Counted from the first letter of the stretch, positions 32,090-43,850 are shown. The stretch: DNA of 64,000 nucleotides from Erythrophleum ivorense (GCA_026724425.1 JAIUCV010000003.1:51462477-51526476), one strand, 5' to 3'. Made by a program: numbers and translations. Notes: generated from the sequence alone by a model not told the origin.

Positions 32090-35000
32090 TGTAACAGCAT
32101 ATTTTCTAGCTCATTTCCATCATCATTTACATACTTATGTGATATATTGTAAGTAGGAAGTGAAAAATTCCATTAAAATAATAGACTTTTTTGTGTTGCA
32201 CTATAGTTAAAAATTTGCTATCGATGTCACGTAGACTGTGTGAGCTCATACTATATATCTTCATATTTATTTACATCATTACAACTTATTTGCATCTCAA
32301 AATCATACCCACAACTCAAAAAAATCGAAATGGAGCTCAAAATAAGCAAGTATATTTTCGGCCAGATTTGCTCCATTCTAACCCAAATTTGAAAAATTAT
32401 AAATAAATCTAGAAAATTCTAAATTTTGAAATCTTAGTCATTCTAGAAAGCTTAGGATGTCTAATTCACACTAAAAATATTCCCATATCATAACATGTGT
32501 CACAAAGGGCGTCTGACATTTAAAATAATCTAGAGGTTTGACTGAAGTTTGGAGCTGTCATAGAATTTTGCAGAAAACTTTGAAAATGTCCAATTAATTA
32601 CACAAAAATCCAATCCACACAAATAATACCAATATGGGAAGCTGTAGATGTTGGCTGGAGAAAAAAAATATCTCCAGATTAGTTCATTAAGTCCAGACTT
32701 CAGAATTCAATGGAATAGTATATTCTGGTTGGGCAAAAATTCATATTTCTCTCTTTAGACCACCAAATAAGGTGCTTTCAGTTGGAACAAGTCACTGTGA
32801 TCATCTAGTTTCTCTGTATAAAATTTTGTGGTAATTAGACATCATTTGAGCCTTGTGTGATAAAAAATAATTTTGGACCAAATGAATAGTATAGCAAACC
32901 AAAAATCATGAATTTTTTCAACTTTTAAAATTCATCAAATATTTTATAAACCTCCAAAAATTATAATCTTTAGCTTCCCAGAAAGATCTAAATGAGACCT
33001 AATTTCATGCCAAATTTTAGATCAATACTAGATCATTTGGATAAAAAGTGATATAGGGTTCCATTATGGTCAAATTTGGCCCCATATGAGGTCCCAAACT
33101 TGCTAAATGGTCTTCCCTTGGTATTAGCACCTTTTGGGCAAGTCTAAAAGCATATTTAAAACTTATGTGAGCTACCCAAATGGTCCCAAACCTCATGCAT
33201 CTCATTTTGGCCATTCAACCCACATTATGCATATTTCTATCAAACCTTCATATTGCACACTTTGGCATTACATAGTCAAAATAAATGCTAGAGGTCATAT
33301 ATCATCTTCATACATCTAAACATTATATAATAGTATATTTACATATGTCTCAAGGTTCATGGTACATGGATCACATCATATACATTATGAACTATCATTA
33401 TGGTTCCAAAATAAGCAAAACAAGGTACAAGGTTGTCAATCTCTCTTCTTCATCGTGGTTGGCTCCCTTCATCATAATTACTTTGTCTACCTAGCATGTT
33501 AAATCATTGGAGAGGAGGGGAAGAGATTCAAAAAATCCCAAAAGCTCATCTCCCATTCAATCATAAGTAATATGTGCAAAGCAAGCTTTACAAATGCATG
33601 CATGGAGAAATTAGAAGTCATGGGCATTTTAAAAGTGATATTGGCATGTGAATCAATCATACAAGACATTCAAGAGCTCACTAAGTGTTTGGATTGGCTT
33701 CACACTTCTCCTCATAGATTTTGGACTTGCCTCACCCATTCTTTAAGAGCTTTGGACTTAACCATACTCTTGGGAACCCACTTTGCTTTTGGAAGACTCT
33801 TTACTTTGTCTCAACCAAGCTCAAGGTTTTTTGGCTCATCCTCACCAAAGGGAAGAGTTCATGGCCTCTCTACATTCAAACAAACTCAAATAAGCATCAT
33901 GTACTCATTTAGAAACATAACATGGTATCAAGAGTCATAGCACATAAAGGCGTACTAGCATACTTTTCATAGCTTGAAAATACATATACACACATTATAA
34001 AACAAGCTAAACACACATCCATGCATGAAAGAAGGTGGAGAGAGCTATCTTGTACAAATCTACACACTTTTCTCCTTAAATTTCCCTCATTTGCCTCGCT
34101 ATACACCCATAATTGGTGGAGATGGTTTCTCTTGGCCTAGATACAATTTATGGGAGCCAATTAGGTTCATGAAATACATTCTAAGGCTACACAATTTGCT
34201 TAAACCCTATATTGCTCTATGACCCTCATTATGATCCATAAATGCACCTAATGAAGCAACACTCTCCAAATAAGTTCTAAGCTCTATTCTTTCCTTTCAA
34301 ATATGATTCTTGACTCCTTTTAAGCCTTTTGGAGTCATCACACAATTAAAACAAAGAGCCTATCATGTTGCTTTTTTAGGTCATAATATGGAACTTAAGG
34401 TACCAAATCATTTTCTATGACTTCTAAATTTTTTCTAAGGCCTCCCCTCATTTTCATTCATCAATTATGACTCAAGAATGGCTTTAGAAAAATTTAAAAC
34501 TCTCTCTAGCTAGGAGAGCCCATCTAGGCTGAGGCTATGAAGCATATTGGGTTTCATGGAGCTTTCTTTGTCTTTGCAAGGGAAGAAGCATATGGGGAGC
34601 CTCTTAGGAATCTTGGGAGCTCATTTAAACTCTTACTTAGGTCTAGGAATCATCATACAAAATTAGATTTTACAAGGTGCAATTGAAACCCTAAAACTTA
34701 CATCTTGAAATCTAATGGTTTTTTAATAATTCCCTTTGTATATTGTTAATCTCCACATCCTTTTTCCTTAAATTCATGCTTGGTTCTGCCTAAAAATCAT
34801 CTCCTCCTAGGGTTTTCTCAAGTAGGGCGAAATGGTGGAGGAAGGCACCAAAAATGACAACCATAGGAAGAGAAATTACCTTGTTTTCTTGCTTTTTCTC
34901 ACTTGAATCTTGTGTTCTTTGAGCTCCTCTCTTCAAATCTGAATTCTCCCCTTAATATCTCCCTTAAAACAGGTTTGTAAACTTCCTTTTAATCAAATGA

Positions 35001-35687
35001 AACAAAGGAGAATGAAGGAGAGGAGGTTTGGAAGAGAAAGAGCATGAAAAGCTACTAAATTTCCATGCCTTAAGCTTTTGATTTCTCCTCCTCTTTGCCT
35101 TCCTCTTGTGCACCACTCTCCCTAGGGTTTTCCTCTGGTTTTGGGTAGAACTTGGTCATGCATAATGAGGGGAGAAGAAGGGCTCATCATATATATAGGT
35201 GGGAGGAAGTTACACTTTTCAAAAATTCTCATTTTACCCTTCGTTCTTGGCATTTTTGTTTCTCTTTCGTTTTAGCTCCCTTTTGAGAACCGTCTTTTCC
35301 ATTATAAAATTTAGATTCCCAAATTAGTAAAATGCCTTTGGAATCACTCAAATTGAAGCTAAAACCTTCCCGAATGAATCAGTCAATCGGAGGGGTTTTA
35401 ACTATCCTGAGGCTTTTCGTGGTTTTCAGGGCTTCTAAGAATCCCGAAGAACTAAAAGTTTTCATTTAAAAAGCCCTCTTGTGTGAATTCTAAAATTTGA
35501 TCAAAATTACAAAAATGCCATTACGTTTTGTAAGCTTTTTGTAAGAAATTGTTTATTCATTCTAGCTCTATTTTTCTTTTCGTCTGAGCCTAAAATTCTC
35601 ATTTTTAAGAGTTTAGAATGCTTCTCAAATTTTAACAGAGAAATTGTACATTACGTTTCTTATATTTTTAGAAAACCAGATGTTACA
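32090..35687 (-). mobile_element. S2: solo LTR nested in D, minus strand
   Basis: 3598 bp. Minus strand: it starts TGTAACATCTGGTTTTC at 35687 and ends GCTGTTACA at 32090. AGAGT flanks both sides (32085-32089 and 35688-35692). It is close to the R1 LTRs, sharing the CATCTGGTT start and the matching leader near 34870-34960. The frames at 33017-33214 and 33572-33940 are LTR blocks. Confidence 0.85.
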
Positions 35688-35692
35688 AGAGT

Positions 35693-36263
35693 GGGGCGTG
35701 GGGCTATATATAGGTAGGTTTAAGAAGTTATTTCCAAAAGTTTCAATTTTCTCCTTTAATTTTGGCATGTTCGTTTCTAGTTCATTTTAGCTCCTTTTTT
35801 TGAATCATTTTTTCTATCATAAAATTTAGGTCCTCAATCTTATAAAATGTCTTTGGAATCACTCAAATTAAAGCTAAAAACTCTCTAAACAAAAGAGTCA
35901 AAGTTCGGGTAAACCAAAGTTAGAAAACATACACTAGAGCAGTTTTAACTGTCCCAGGACTTCCCATAATTTTCAGGGCCTCAAAGAACCCCAGAGAACT
36001 CAAATTTTCTATTAAAAAGTCCTCTTGTGAGAATTTCAAAATTTGCTCAAAATTATGAAAATGCCATTATGTTACGTAACAATTTCATTGCTTTCCATCT
36101 AGTTATTTTAGCCTCTATTTTAGGGCACCTCTGGTCTCCTAATTTCATTACTTAATGTCTAGATGATCATTCTAATTTTTTTAGGCCTTAACCAATTCAT
36201 TTCAGAGGACTTACTTTGAAAATGTATCAGTTTCTGTCGTTTTTATGAAAAATGGACATTACA
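35693..36263 (-). mobile_element. LTR D, first (5') segment with TATA box
   Basis: The start of D in minus orientation. It holds the early AAGTAAGTCCTCTG-like block near 36205-36220 (inverted) and a CTATATATAGG TATA box at about 35704-35714. It is cut by S2 shortly after the promoter. Confidence 0.75.
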
Positions 36264-36623
36264 TCTAGGACTTTTCAAAAAGTTATTATATGCTTAATTT
36301 TGATTTTTTTAGAATTAATTATAATTTTTCAAAGTTTATATCAGAAAACTATCATAGCAACCCGAGTGCAAAAAATGAAATTTCATGGGAAATGGTTCTC
36401 AATCTGTGTTAAAAAGCCTCCAATTGTGTTATTTCTGATATGTTTGAGTATATTATGGATTGAGAAGAATTCAGTTAAGTAAAAATGATTCTCATGGACA
36501 TTTATGAATGGTTTGGTTACCAATATCTGATAAATCCACTACCAAAATTATAAACTTTAATGCCTTTGTATGTTATATGCTAGTTGTGCCATGAGTTAAA
36601 GTTTGAGGAGTTATGGTATTATA
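36264..36623 (+). mobile_element. LTR C, last segment
   Basis: It begins with the TCTAG duplication copy (36264-36268). It then matches LTR tails (TAGAATTAATTATAATTTTTC near 36311, like 12325-12345) and ends GAGTTATGGTATTATA. Confidence 0.7.
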
Positions 36624-36628
36624 ATGTG

Positions 36629-37635
36629 GGAAAGGCAAAATCTTCTTTGGCTCTTCTTTCTTAGGCTCATCTGGTGCGACATGTATTTTTATGATGTTGA
36701 CTTATCCATGGTAATGGTCTCTAAAGATCCCTGAACTTCCTTTCCACACCTAAGAGTGATGGAACTAACATTACTGGTATTTATTGGATTGACAATTGTC
36801 TGTGCTGGTAATTAGCCTGAACCTTAAGATTTCACCTCACTAAAGGAGGCAACAAACTAGCCTAACCGAGTATCAACCCTTCTTTCTAAAATTTGCATAC
36901 TTATCTGTCATTGCTGCTGTTGTTGTTGTTGTTGTTGCAAATGTTGCTTAAGCTGTGCATTACTTTCCATATTCATATAGGTTTTCTCTATCATTTCATC
37001 TAATCCCATAGATTTCTTTTCTTATTGATGCAGTGCGAGAAAAGCCTCTTCAATTGATCCCAAGAAGTAATAGCATCAGGAGGAAGATAATACAACCAAT
37101 CTTTAGCTACACCATCTAAAGAAAAAGAGAATGCTCTGAGCTTAATTTGTTCTTTTGAAACTCCTTGTGGCTTCATTGTAAAGCAAACAACATGAAATTC
37201 TTTCAAATGCTTGTGAGGGTCATCTCCTGCAAGTCTATAAAATTTACAAAGTAAGCGAATCAAACCAAACTTAAGCTCAAAATTTACATCTAATTTTGGA
37301 TATTGTATACAAAGATTTTGATAGTGCACATTGGGAGCTATAAAATCTTTAATGGTTCTTGCATGCATGTTATCATTCAAATTTGCATTTGCATTTGCTT
37401 TTAAGTTAGCTTAAGCATGCATATTCATGTTAGCATTCACTTGCTCTTGTTTAGCCATATTATTAACAACAAATTGAAGTACATAATCAATTCCTTGCAC
37501 ACAATCAAAGGTAGAAGAAATAATACCACTATTTTCTACACTATTATTATTTTTCTTAATCCTTACTTGCATTTGAAAGGTTCTTTTAATTTCAAGGTCC
37601 AAATCAATCAATTTCTTACTAAAGGACCTTGTCAT
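36629..37635 (-). pseudogene. gag: Element H: gag, Athila-like (broken)
   Basis: The minus-strand translation begins near 37635 with MTRSFSKKLIDLDLEIKRTF, an OTA-type gag start. It carries a gag core with LAGDDPHKHLKEFHVVCFTM and FSLDGVAKDWLYYLP (about 37236-37070). It then has a glutamine run from a GTT microsatellite (about 36922-36948) and NVSSITLRCGKEV, the variant of the ITLRSGKEL motif that precedes the protease in this clade. Several stops interrupt it. It encoded the structural protein that packages element RNA. It ends at LTR C; its continuation is at 7259-8239. Confidence 0.85.
36922..36948 (+). repeat. GTT/GCT microsatellite inside gag
   Basis: A run of TGCTGCTGTTGTTGTTG type, which reads as poly-glutamine on the minus strand in the linker between the gag core and the ITLR motif. 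Confidence 0.7.
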
Positions 37636-38372
37636 AAACCAATTAGGTTGGAAAAAACTAAGGAATAGCATAAAAATCAATAAATAAAAATCAAAACAAT
37701 AAATCTATAAAAAGTAGAGAAAATGTCCTAAAAATCAAAAAAATAGTTGAAAAATGAAAAAATAAAAGAAAACAAAGGAATTTGGCTAATCTAGGGGCTA
37801 CCTCATAGCCATAACTGTGATTTTTGCTCAGTACCACCTAAAATATTAAAGTACCATGTTTTAAAATTTTCTAGACAAGTGATATGAGAAAATTCAGCAC
37901 ACTGACAAAATTTTGTCGATAACCAAATTAGCTTAATTCTAGAAAGCAAAAGTAAGAAAATTAACATCAAACAAAACTAATAACTTCCTAACACACAAAT
38001 ACAATAAAAAACAAAGAAATATTAGACAAAAGAAAGTACAAAAAATAAAAATATTAAATCTGGAAACATTAGAAAAATCCTAAAAAATTCAAGAAAATAT
38101 TTAAAAATTTAGAAAAGTGACATAAAGGATGGAATTTGGCCTAAAAATGGTGTACTTTATAGCTAAAGATACATTTTTTTCTTCTCTCACCCAAAAACTT
38201 AAGGAAGCAAAGTTTCAGAATTTTCTAGGTGAGTTACACAAAAATTCCAACAAGTAGAGCACCTAAGGTTCAACACCGAAATGACCAATTTCCACTATTT
38301 AACCAAAAACAAAACAAACCAAAAACTAGTTAAAACACTAAAGAATACTTTCCCAAACAATTAGGCACAACC
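37636..38372 (-). mobile_element. Element H leader between PBS and gag
   Basis: Non-coding leader. Its minus-strand blocks match the leaders of OTA-1 and OTA-2, including a TTGTTGGAATTTTTGTTTG-like word, AGAAAATTCTCAAACTT-like words and a TTGGCC(T/A)AA(A/T)(T/A) block, then T-rich tracts. Confidence 0.7.
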
Positions 38373-38390
38373 TCCCTGCCAACGGTCCAA
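38373..38390 (-). promoter_or_regulatory. Element H primer binding site (tRNA-Asp type)
   Basis: Minus strand TTGGACCGTTGGCAGGGA; the Athila-type site complementary to tRNA-Asp is TGGCGCCGTTGCCGGGGA. It is degenerate, but lies at the right place three bases from the LTR end. Confidence 0.75.
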
Positions 38391-38393
38391 TTT

Positions 38394-39504
38394 TGAGAAT
38401 TATCTTGTTGAAGGACCCCAAAAGATACTAGGTTGTAATAAAAATTTGTAGTTAATGGAGTAAACTAGGTTATTTCCTAAGGAGTTTGCTTCTAATTGTC
38501 TATGAAGTGTTATTCTAATATGATTAAACCAAAGGTGTTTGAGGGGGTTTTGGTTTACTAAAATTTAAATGAATTAAAGAAAAAAACATGAACTAAAAAA
38601 AACTTCAAACTAAGTGATGACAATAACTAGGGAAATAGTGGTAACTAGCTTTTGAATGGACTTTCTAGAATTCAATTATCTTTACTTTCTTTTAATGTAC
38701 TAAAACTTGGACTTAACTTCTTGCTTCTTAGTGTATTCTTTATAAAAATTCTTGAATTACCATCCAAGACTCAAATTACTAATTATCAAGGAATTTTGCA
38801 ACCACAAAGAACTATGAAAAATTAGCCACTTGAGTTAGAAATAAGAATACACCACAACAGTACCCAAATGCTCATTAAAGTCACTAAACAATTTACTTAG
38901 AGATGCTAATCAATTGGTTAGATTAAAGATTTTCTCAAGTACAAAAATCACACAAAATTCCAGCCACTTAATATAATAACCATTGCACTAACTAGCCTAA
39001 AAACAAAAGGAAATAACTAGCAAATTGGATAGCCATTAAGCCTGGAATTTTTACAAACACTTAAGCATTAAAATGAGTCTCTAAATGTGAAATTACAATT
39101 GAAATTATAAAGAAAATGAATCTAATACAATCAGCAACCAAAATCTTCATTTAACAAGCTAAACCTAGTCAAATCAAACAAGGAAATTAGTGTTAAAAGT
39201 AAGGGATAAGAAAAAGAGAAGTTAGCCAAATTTAGAGATGAATCTTGGAGCTCAAATCTTAATTCATAGAAGTCACATTCTTAGCCAGCTACCAAGGTGA
39301 TTAAGTTTCCATTTAGGAGGGTTGAATAAGGGATTAAAGGGGAGAACACACGGCCATAGACCTTTTAGAATTGGGATTGAATGATGATGCTCTCTTCAGC
39401 ATGCTACTACCTTCAATCCAAACCCAAGCCTCTATATCATCCCTGCCTCCTCAAGTTCTGCTTGTATTTTCCCCAAACCAAACCCAAGACTTTCTTTTGC
39501 TCCT
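38394..39504 (-). mobile_element. Element H 5' LTR, visible part
   Basis: The LTR ends (minus strand) in TTCTCA next to the PBS and extends rightward until G interrupts it at 39505. The terminal 120 bp resemble the LTR ends of OTA-1 and OTA-2 (TAGGTTGT and CCTAGTTTA-like words). The rest should lie beyond the G insertion, outside this window. Confidence 0.65.
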
Positions 39505-39692
39505 TGTAACATCCAGTATGTTGTAAAAACACCAAAACGAGCCATTTTGAAAAGCACATCCCTTGAGATGAGTGATTCAAGGCTAAATAAAAATTGGATA
39601 AAATTTTAAATAATAGAAAATGAGAATTTGAGCCTTGAGTTGCCTAGAAACTAGAGCCAAAGTGATTCAAAAAATTTGCCAAAGGGCTAGTG
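39505..39692 (+). mobile_element. G 5' LTR stub
   Basis: TGTAACATCCAGTATGTTG matches 43846 onward at roughly 94% by eye for about 188 bp. It then breaks off near GGGCTAGTG into gag sequence. Confidence 0.85.
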
Positions 39693-40395
39693 ATGGAGTG
39701 CACCTCATAACAGAAAGCTCAACTTGCCACCTTTATGTTACAAAAAGAAGCAGATAGATGGTGGCATAGCACAAAACCTCTAATGCAAACAAAGAATATA
39801 TTGATCACCTAGGAGAACTTCTTGGTAGAATTTTATGAAAAATACTTTCCTAGCTTAGTGAGAAAATAAAAGAAATGGAGTTTATGAGTTTGAAGCAAAC
39901 TAATGATATGACGGTGGATCAATACGTGGCCAAATTCATTGAGTTGTCTTAATATTCCTCTTATCTCAAGAGATATGATGATCAGCCCTAGAGATACGAG
40001 CAGTTTAAGACTGGATTGAGGCCCCTAATTAGCGATAGAGTTACTCTACAATGGATTAAAAACTTCAACAACCTTATGGAAGTCAAAAGAGTGATTAAGA
40101 ATAACCTGCGAGCTATCATGCTTGCGGTACCATCAGCTAGTCAAAAGGGGGCTCCAGAATTAAAAAAATTGAAACCTGAGAAGGGTTCCAGTATGACACC
40201 TAGCAGCAAGAGAAAAGGCAAGGTGTCATGGAATAGGAAGCCACAGAAAGGCAAGAGAGTGCAACCTTCTCGAGGCCAGTCATCCACCCAGCAGTTTCCA
40301 GTAACATGTTTCAAATATAAGAAACTGTGACACATTGCTAGAAACTACCCCCAAGTGGATATAGTACCTCCACCCAAACCACATAATAGGGCAAA
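39693..40395 (+). pseudogene. gag: G gag remnant with zinc knuckle
   Basis: The translation enters mid-domain at ATFMLQKEADRWW (about 39740), the tryptophan-rich part of Retrotrans_gag. It continues with EFYEKYFP and MTVDQYVAKFIELS, then a basic linker. The zinc knuckle (40307-40348) reads CFKYKKL-stop-HIARNY, so two of three cysteines are replaced and the usual glycine is a stop. The N-terminal half is deleted. At least four stops are present. It cannot form a capsid protein. Confidence 0.82.
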
Positions 40396-40965
40396 ATGTT
40401 CACCCTCACTTGGCAAGAGGACAGTGTGTCATATAGTTTGATTCGAAGTACGCTTGTATTGAATGGTTCTCCTATTATTGCCATGTTTGATTCGGGTGCT
40501 AGTCACTTGTTCATATCTTATGATTGTGTGAGATATTTGGGTCTGGCTATTAGTACACTACCATTTGACTTATTTGTCACCACACCTATGGGAGGCCGCG
40601 TTATTACTTCCCATACTTACTTGAATGTCACCGTCCAATTTAATCATTATCATACTACTATTGATTTGATTTGTATGTTATTCCATGACATTGATTTGAT
40701 TGTTAGTATAAACTAGATGACTGCGAACAATGCTATGCTTGATTGTGAGTACCGAACCTTATCTGTACCTTCTTGTGGGATGATACCTAAGGTAAGAGCT
40801 AAGTTATTCTTTATGACTGCTGCCCAAGTTGAAAGATACTTAGAGCATGGATGTCAAGGGTTTCTAGTCTTTTTCTCTGTTCAGGTTGAGGTAGAGGAGG
40901 GGATAAAGGAGATCTCAGTAATCAAGGAATTCCTAGAGGTTTTCTTAGTGGTTTACCCCCTGAGA
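40396..40965 (+). pseudogene. G protease and linker
   Basis: An open stretch of 106 codons starts at 40396 and keeps the aspartic protease active site FDSGASHLFIS (Asp codon at 40489). It ends at VSIN-stop where relatives have G-M-D-W. A second stretch of 85 codons (40717-40974) begins MTANNAMLDC and continues into the linker before RT. The catalytic motif is intact but the polyprotein is interrupted. Confidence 0.85.
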
Positions 40966-41650
40966 GAGAGCTAGAGTTCCCTATAGATATAGTGCCTGGG
41001 GCTGGACCAATGTTTAAGGCTCCTTATAGGACGGCTTCCACCGAGCTTGCTGAGTTGAAAAAGTAGATAAAGGAGTTGTTAGAGAAGGATTTATCTGCCT
41101 TAATATTTCACCCTGGGGAGCTCTAGTACTATTTATGAAAAAGGAAGATGGTAGCTTCAGATTGTGTATAGATTACAAAGAATTGAATAAAGTTACCATC
41201 AAGAATCAATTTCTTCTCCCTAGGATTGATGACCTATTAGATCAGTTAGCTAAGATATCTATCTTTTCTAACATAGATCTTAGATCTAGGTACCACCAAT
41301 TGAGAGTGAGAATGGAAGACGTCCTAAAGATAGCTTCTAGAACTAGATATGGGCACTATAAGTTCCTTGTGATGCCATTTGGGCTAACAAATGCACTTGC
41401 GGTGTTCATGGATTACATGAATAGGGTATTCATACCATATTTAGATCAATTTATAGTGGTCTTTATCGATGACATCCTAGTGTACTCCAGATCTTTTGAA
41501 GAGCATGAGACGCGTATGAGATTAGTCCTAGAGACCCTAAGAAAGAAGAGGTTGTATGCCAAACTTAGTAAATGCGAGTTTTAGCTAACCGAGGTGAAGT
41601 TTTTAGGTCACGTGATATCATATGAAGGGGTTGTAGTAGATCCCTATAAA
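40966..41650 (+). pseudogene. G reverse transcriptase
   Basis: It starts at [20 protein letters not shown] (40968), has a stop in ELKK-stop-IKELL and a frameshift near 41100. It is then open for 149 codons (41135-41584) with [14 protein letters not shown], the catalytic FIDDILVYS (Asp-Asp codons 41468-41473) and the KCEF block. A stop follows, then FLGHVIS. The active site is preserved, but the reading frame is not. In an intact element it copies the RNA into DNA inside the particle. Confidence 0.9.
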
Positions 41651-42400
41651 GTAGAGGCTATGTTATAATGGGATAGACCTAGGATTATCACTGAGGTCAG
41701 GAGTTTTCTAGGTTTGGCAGGGTATTACGGACGGTTCATTAAGGGCTTTTCTCAAATAGCCTTGCCACTTACAAGGATGACTAGGAAAGATATACCTTTT
41801 GTGTGAGATGATAGATGTAAGAGGAGTTTCCAGGAGTTGAAACTCCAATTCACCACTGCACCTATATTGATTATCCCTAACCCTAGCGAACCCTTTATGC
41901 TTTATAGTGATGCTGCGAGAAAGGGGTTAGGTTGTATGTTGAGGCAACAGGAGAGAGTAGTGGCATATGCCTCTAGATAGTTGAGGCCTCACAAAGAAAA
42001 TTATCTTACACATGACCTGGAGTTAGCCACAGTAGTGTATACTTCTAAAATCTGAAGACACTATCTGTATGGTACTACTATAGAGATTTATAGTGACCAC
42101 AAGGGTCTAAAAATACCTATTTAACTAAAAGGAACTGAACATAAGGCAGAAGAGATGGATGGAATTTTTGAAAGACTATGATTATACTTTGAAATATCAT
42201 CCAGGCAAAGCCAATGTGGTGGCTGATACCCTGAGTAGGAAATCCATCCACGCAACCCATATGATGATTAGGGAGCAAGAACTCCTTAAGAAATTTAGAA
42301 ACTTGAATATCTTTTATCAGGTGGTATCGAGTAAATTGTATCTGAGTGAAACTCGAATAAAAAATGAATTAAGAACCCAGATCATAAATGCCTAGAGAGA
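41651..42400 (+). pseudogene. G RNase H and RT connection
   Basis: The connection holds [19 protein letters not shown] and is followed by FMLYSDAARKGLGC (about 41894), the first RNase H acid. Then come AYASR-stop-LRPHKENYLTHDLE and a frameshifted stretch to [16 protein letters not shown], inside an open frame at 42159-42395. There are about five stops. RNase H would remove the RNA strand and shape the PPT primer. Confidence 0.85.
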
Positions 42401-43385
42401 GTATGAGTTCCTAAAACAGGTCAAGAGTGAAATTTCTTAGGGTAGGATCTTAGATTTTAGGATATTTAAGGATAATGTGATAGTGTATTAGGATAAAATT
42501 TGTGTGCCTAGTTAGAATGAATTAAAAGAAAAAATATTAGAAAACGCATATAAGAGTAGGTATACTATCCACCCAAGTGCCACTAAGACATATTAGGATT
42601 TAAAAAGAATTTTCTGGTTGCCCAGAATAAAAAATGATGTAATTGATTATGTGGCTAGATGCCTAGTATGTCAGAGGGTAAAGATAGAACATCAGAGACC
42701 CACTTAGTTATTACAGGCCTTAGATATCTTTAAATGGAAGTGGGATAGTATAACTATGTATTTTATCATAGGGTTACCTAAGACATCCTCTGGACATGAT
42801 GCTATCTAGGTAGTAATGGATAAATTGACAAAATCTGCACACTTTTTAGCTATTAGTGCTACCCACACACTAGATAGATTAGCCCAATTGTATATCAGAG
42901 AGATAGTGCGACTTTACGGAGTACACAATAGCATAGTATTAGATAAAGATACCAAATTTACATCGAATTTCTAGAGGTCATTACAATATGCCTTAGGGAC
43001 CAAGGTGTGATTTAGTACTACATATCACCCCCAGACAGATGATCAGATTAAGAGGATCATCCAGACCCTCTGGAAGACATGTTGAGGGCATGTGTGTTGG
43101 AGACTAGGGGAAATTGGGATGTGTATTTCCACTTACAGAGTTTGCGTACAATAATAGCTTCTATTCTAGTATTCAAATGGCCCCTTATGAGGCTTTCCAT
43201 GGAAGAAAATGCAGATCCCTTCTGTGTTAGGTTGAGTTAAGTGAGAGACACTTGATAAGGCCTGAGATTGTAGACCAAACCACTAAGCAGATATAATTGA
43301 TTAGAAAGAAACTCCTTAGACCTAGAGTAGATAAAAAAGTTATACAGATAAGAGAAGGAGACTGTTAAAGTTTGAGATTGGAGAC
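42401..43385 (+). pseudogene. G integrase, catalytic residues lost
   Basis: The zinc domain is visible as YTIHPSATKTY and RCLVCQRVKIEHQRP (about 42560-42705); one histidine of the usual pair is missing. In the core, the first acid is changed (ITMYFIIGLP, normally ITMDF), the second remains (VLDKDTKF) and the glutamate is replaced by lysine (DDQIKRI, normally DGQSERT). Stops and a frameshift after 43060 follow. It cannot join DNA. Confidence 0.85.
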
Positions 43386-43850
43386 CACATATTTATCCAA
43401 GTATCTACAGTGACTAGAGTAGGTCAGTTTATGAAGGTAAAGAAGCTTAATCCTAGGTATATCGGTCCATTTGAAAACCTTGAGAAAATTGGACCCATGG
43501 CCTATTGAATAGCTCTACCTCCAAACCTAACCCAAGTTCATAACATTTTTCATATCTCCTAATTGAAAAAATACTTACCAGACCCCTCACACGTCATAGA
43601 ATATGAGTATGTTCAATTGCAAGAAAATCTTTGCTATGCAGTGAAATTGAAGAGAATTGTGAATGCTAAGTTGAAGCAACTGAGAAATAAGAACATTCCT
43701 CTAATGAAAGTGGTATGGAGAGGTTTGACATCTAAAAAGGCAACTTGGGAATTGGAAGAAGAGATAAGAAAGAATATCCAGAGTTATTCCTTTAAGGTAC
43801 GCATTTTAAATTTTGAGGACCAAAATTCTTTCAAGGGATGGAAAATGTAA
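43386..43850 (+). pseudogene. G integrase C-terminus and chromodomain
   Basis: KLNPRYIGPFENLEKIGPMAY and HNIFHIS-stop-LKKYLPDPSH lead into an open stretch of 95 codons (43563-43850). Its second half is a chromodomain: IVNAKLKQLRNKNIPLMKV, then a tryptophan, then ATWELEEEI. Plant Tekay/Del elements carry this module at the end of integrase and use it to target heterochromatin. The stop codon overlaps the 3' LTR start, and GGGATGGAAAA (to 43845) inside the last codons serves as the PPT. Confidence 0.88.
43833..43845 (+). promoter_or_regulatory. G polypurine tract
   Basis: AAGGGATGGAAAA abuts TGTAACATCCGG, the 3' LTR start, within the last codons of the chromodomain frame. Confidence 0.75.

Larger units (their letters stand above)
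25043..36263 (-). mobile_element. D: solo LTR, minus strand, carrying N1 and S2
   Basis: Read on the minus strand it starts at 36263 with TGTAATGTCC and ends at 25043 with TATGGTGTTACA. TCTAG is present on both sides (25038-25042 and 36264-36268). Removing N1 and S2 with one copy of each duplication leaves about 3471 bp, the size of the other LTRs, and no interior, so this is a solo LTR. Segments: 36263-35693, 32089-30086 and 25938-25043. Confidence 0.85.
8245..36623 (+). mobile_element. LTR C (solo) with all nested insertions; splits element H
   Basis: LTR C begins TATAACACCCAATTTG and ends ATGGTATTATA; both ends look like decayed TGTAACA...TGTTACA. ATTTG (8240-8244) and ATGTG (36624-36628) fit a 5-bp target duplication with one change. 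C survives in three pieces: 8245-8379, 22177-25042 and 36269-36623, about 3356 bp in all. The gaps are filled by R1 and by LTR D, each with its own perfect duplication. Its target was the gag-protease gene of H. The ends are mutated, so this is the oldest layer, older than D and R1. Confidence 0.75.

Noticed and set aside
33572..33940. 122-codon frame, with a similar one at 10830-11138 (minus)
   Set aside because: Both are the same LTR block read in LTR S2 and S1; similarity reflects LTR homology and not coding selection.
36922..36948. Glutamine run as part of a host transcription factor
   Set aside because: It lies in the gag linker of element H between clear gag and ITLR motifs.
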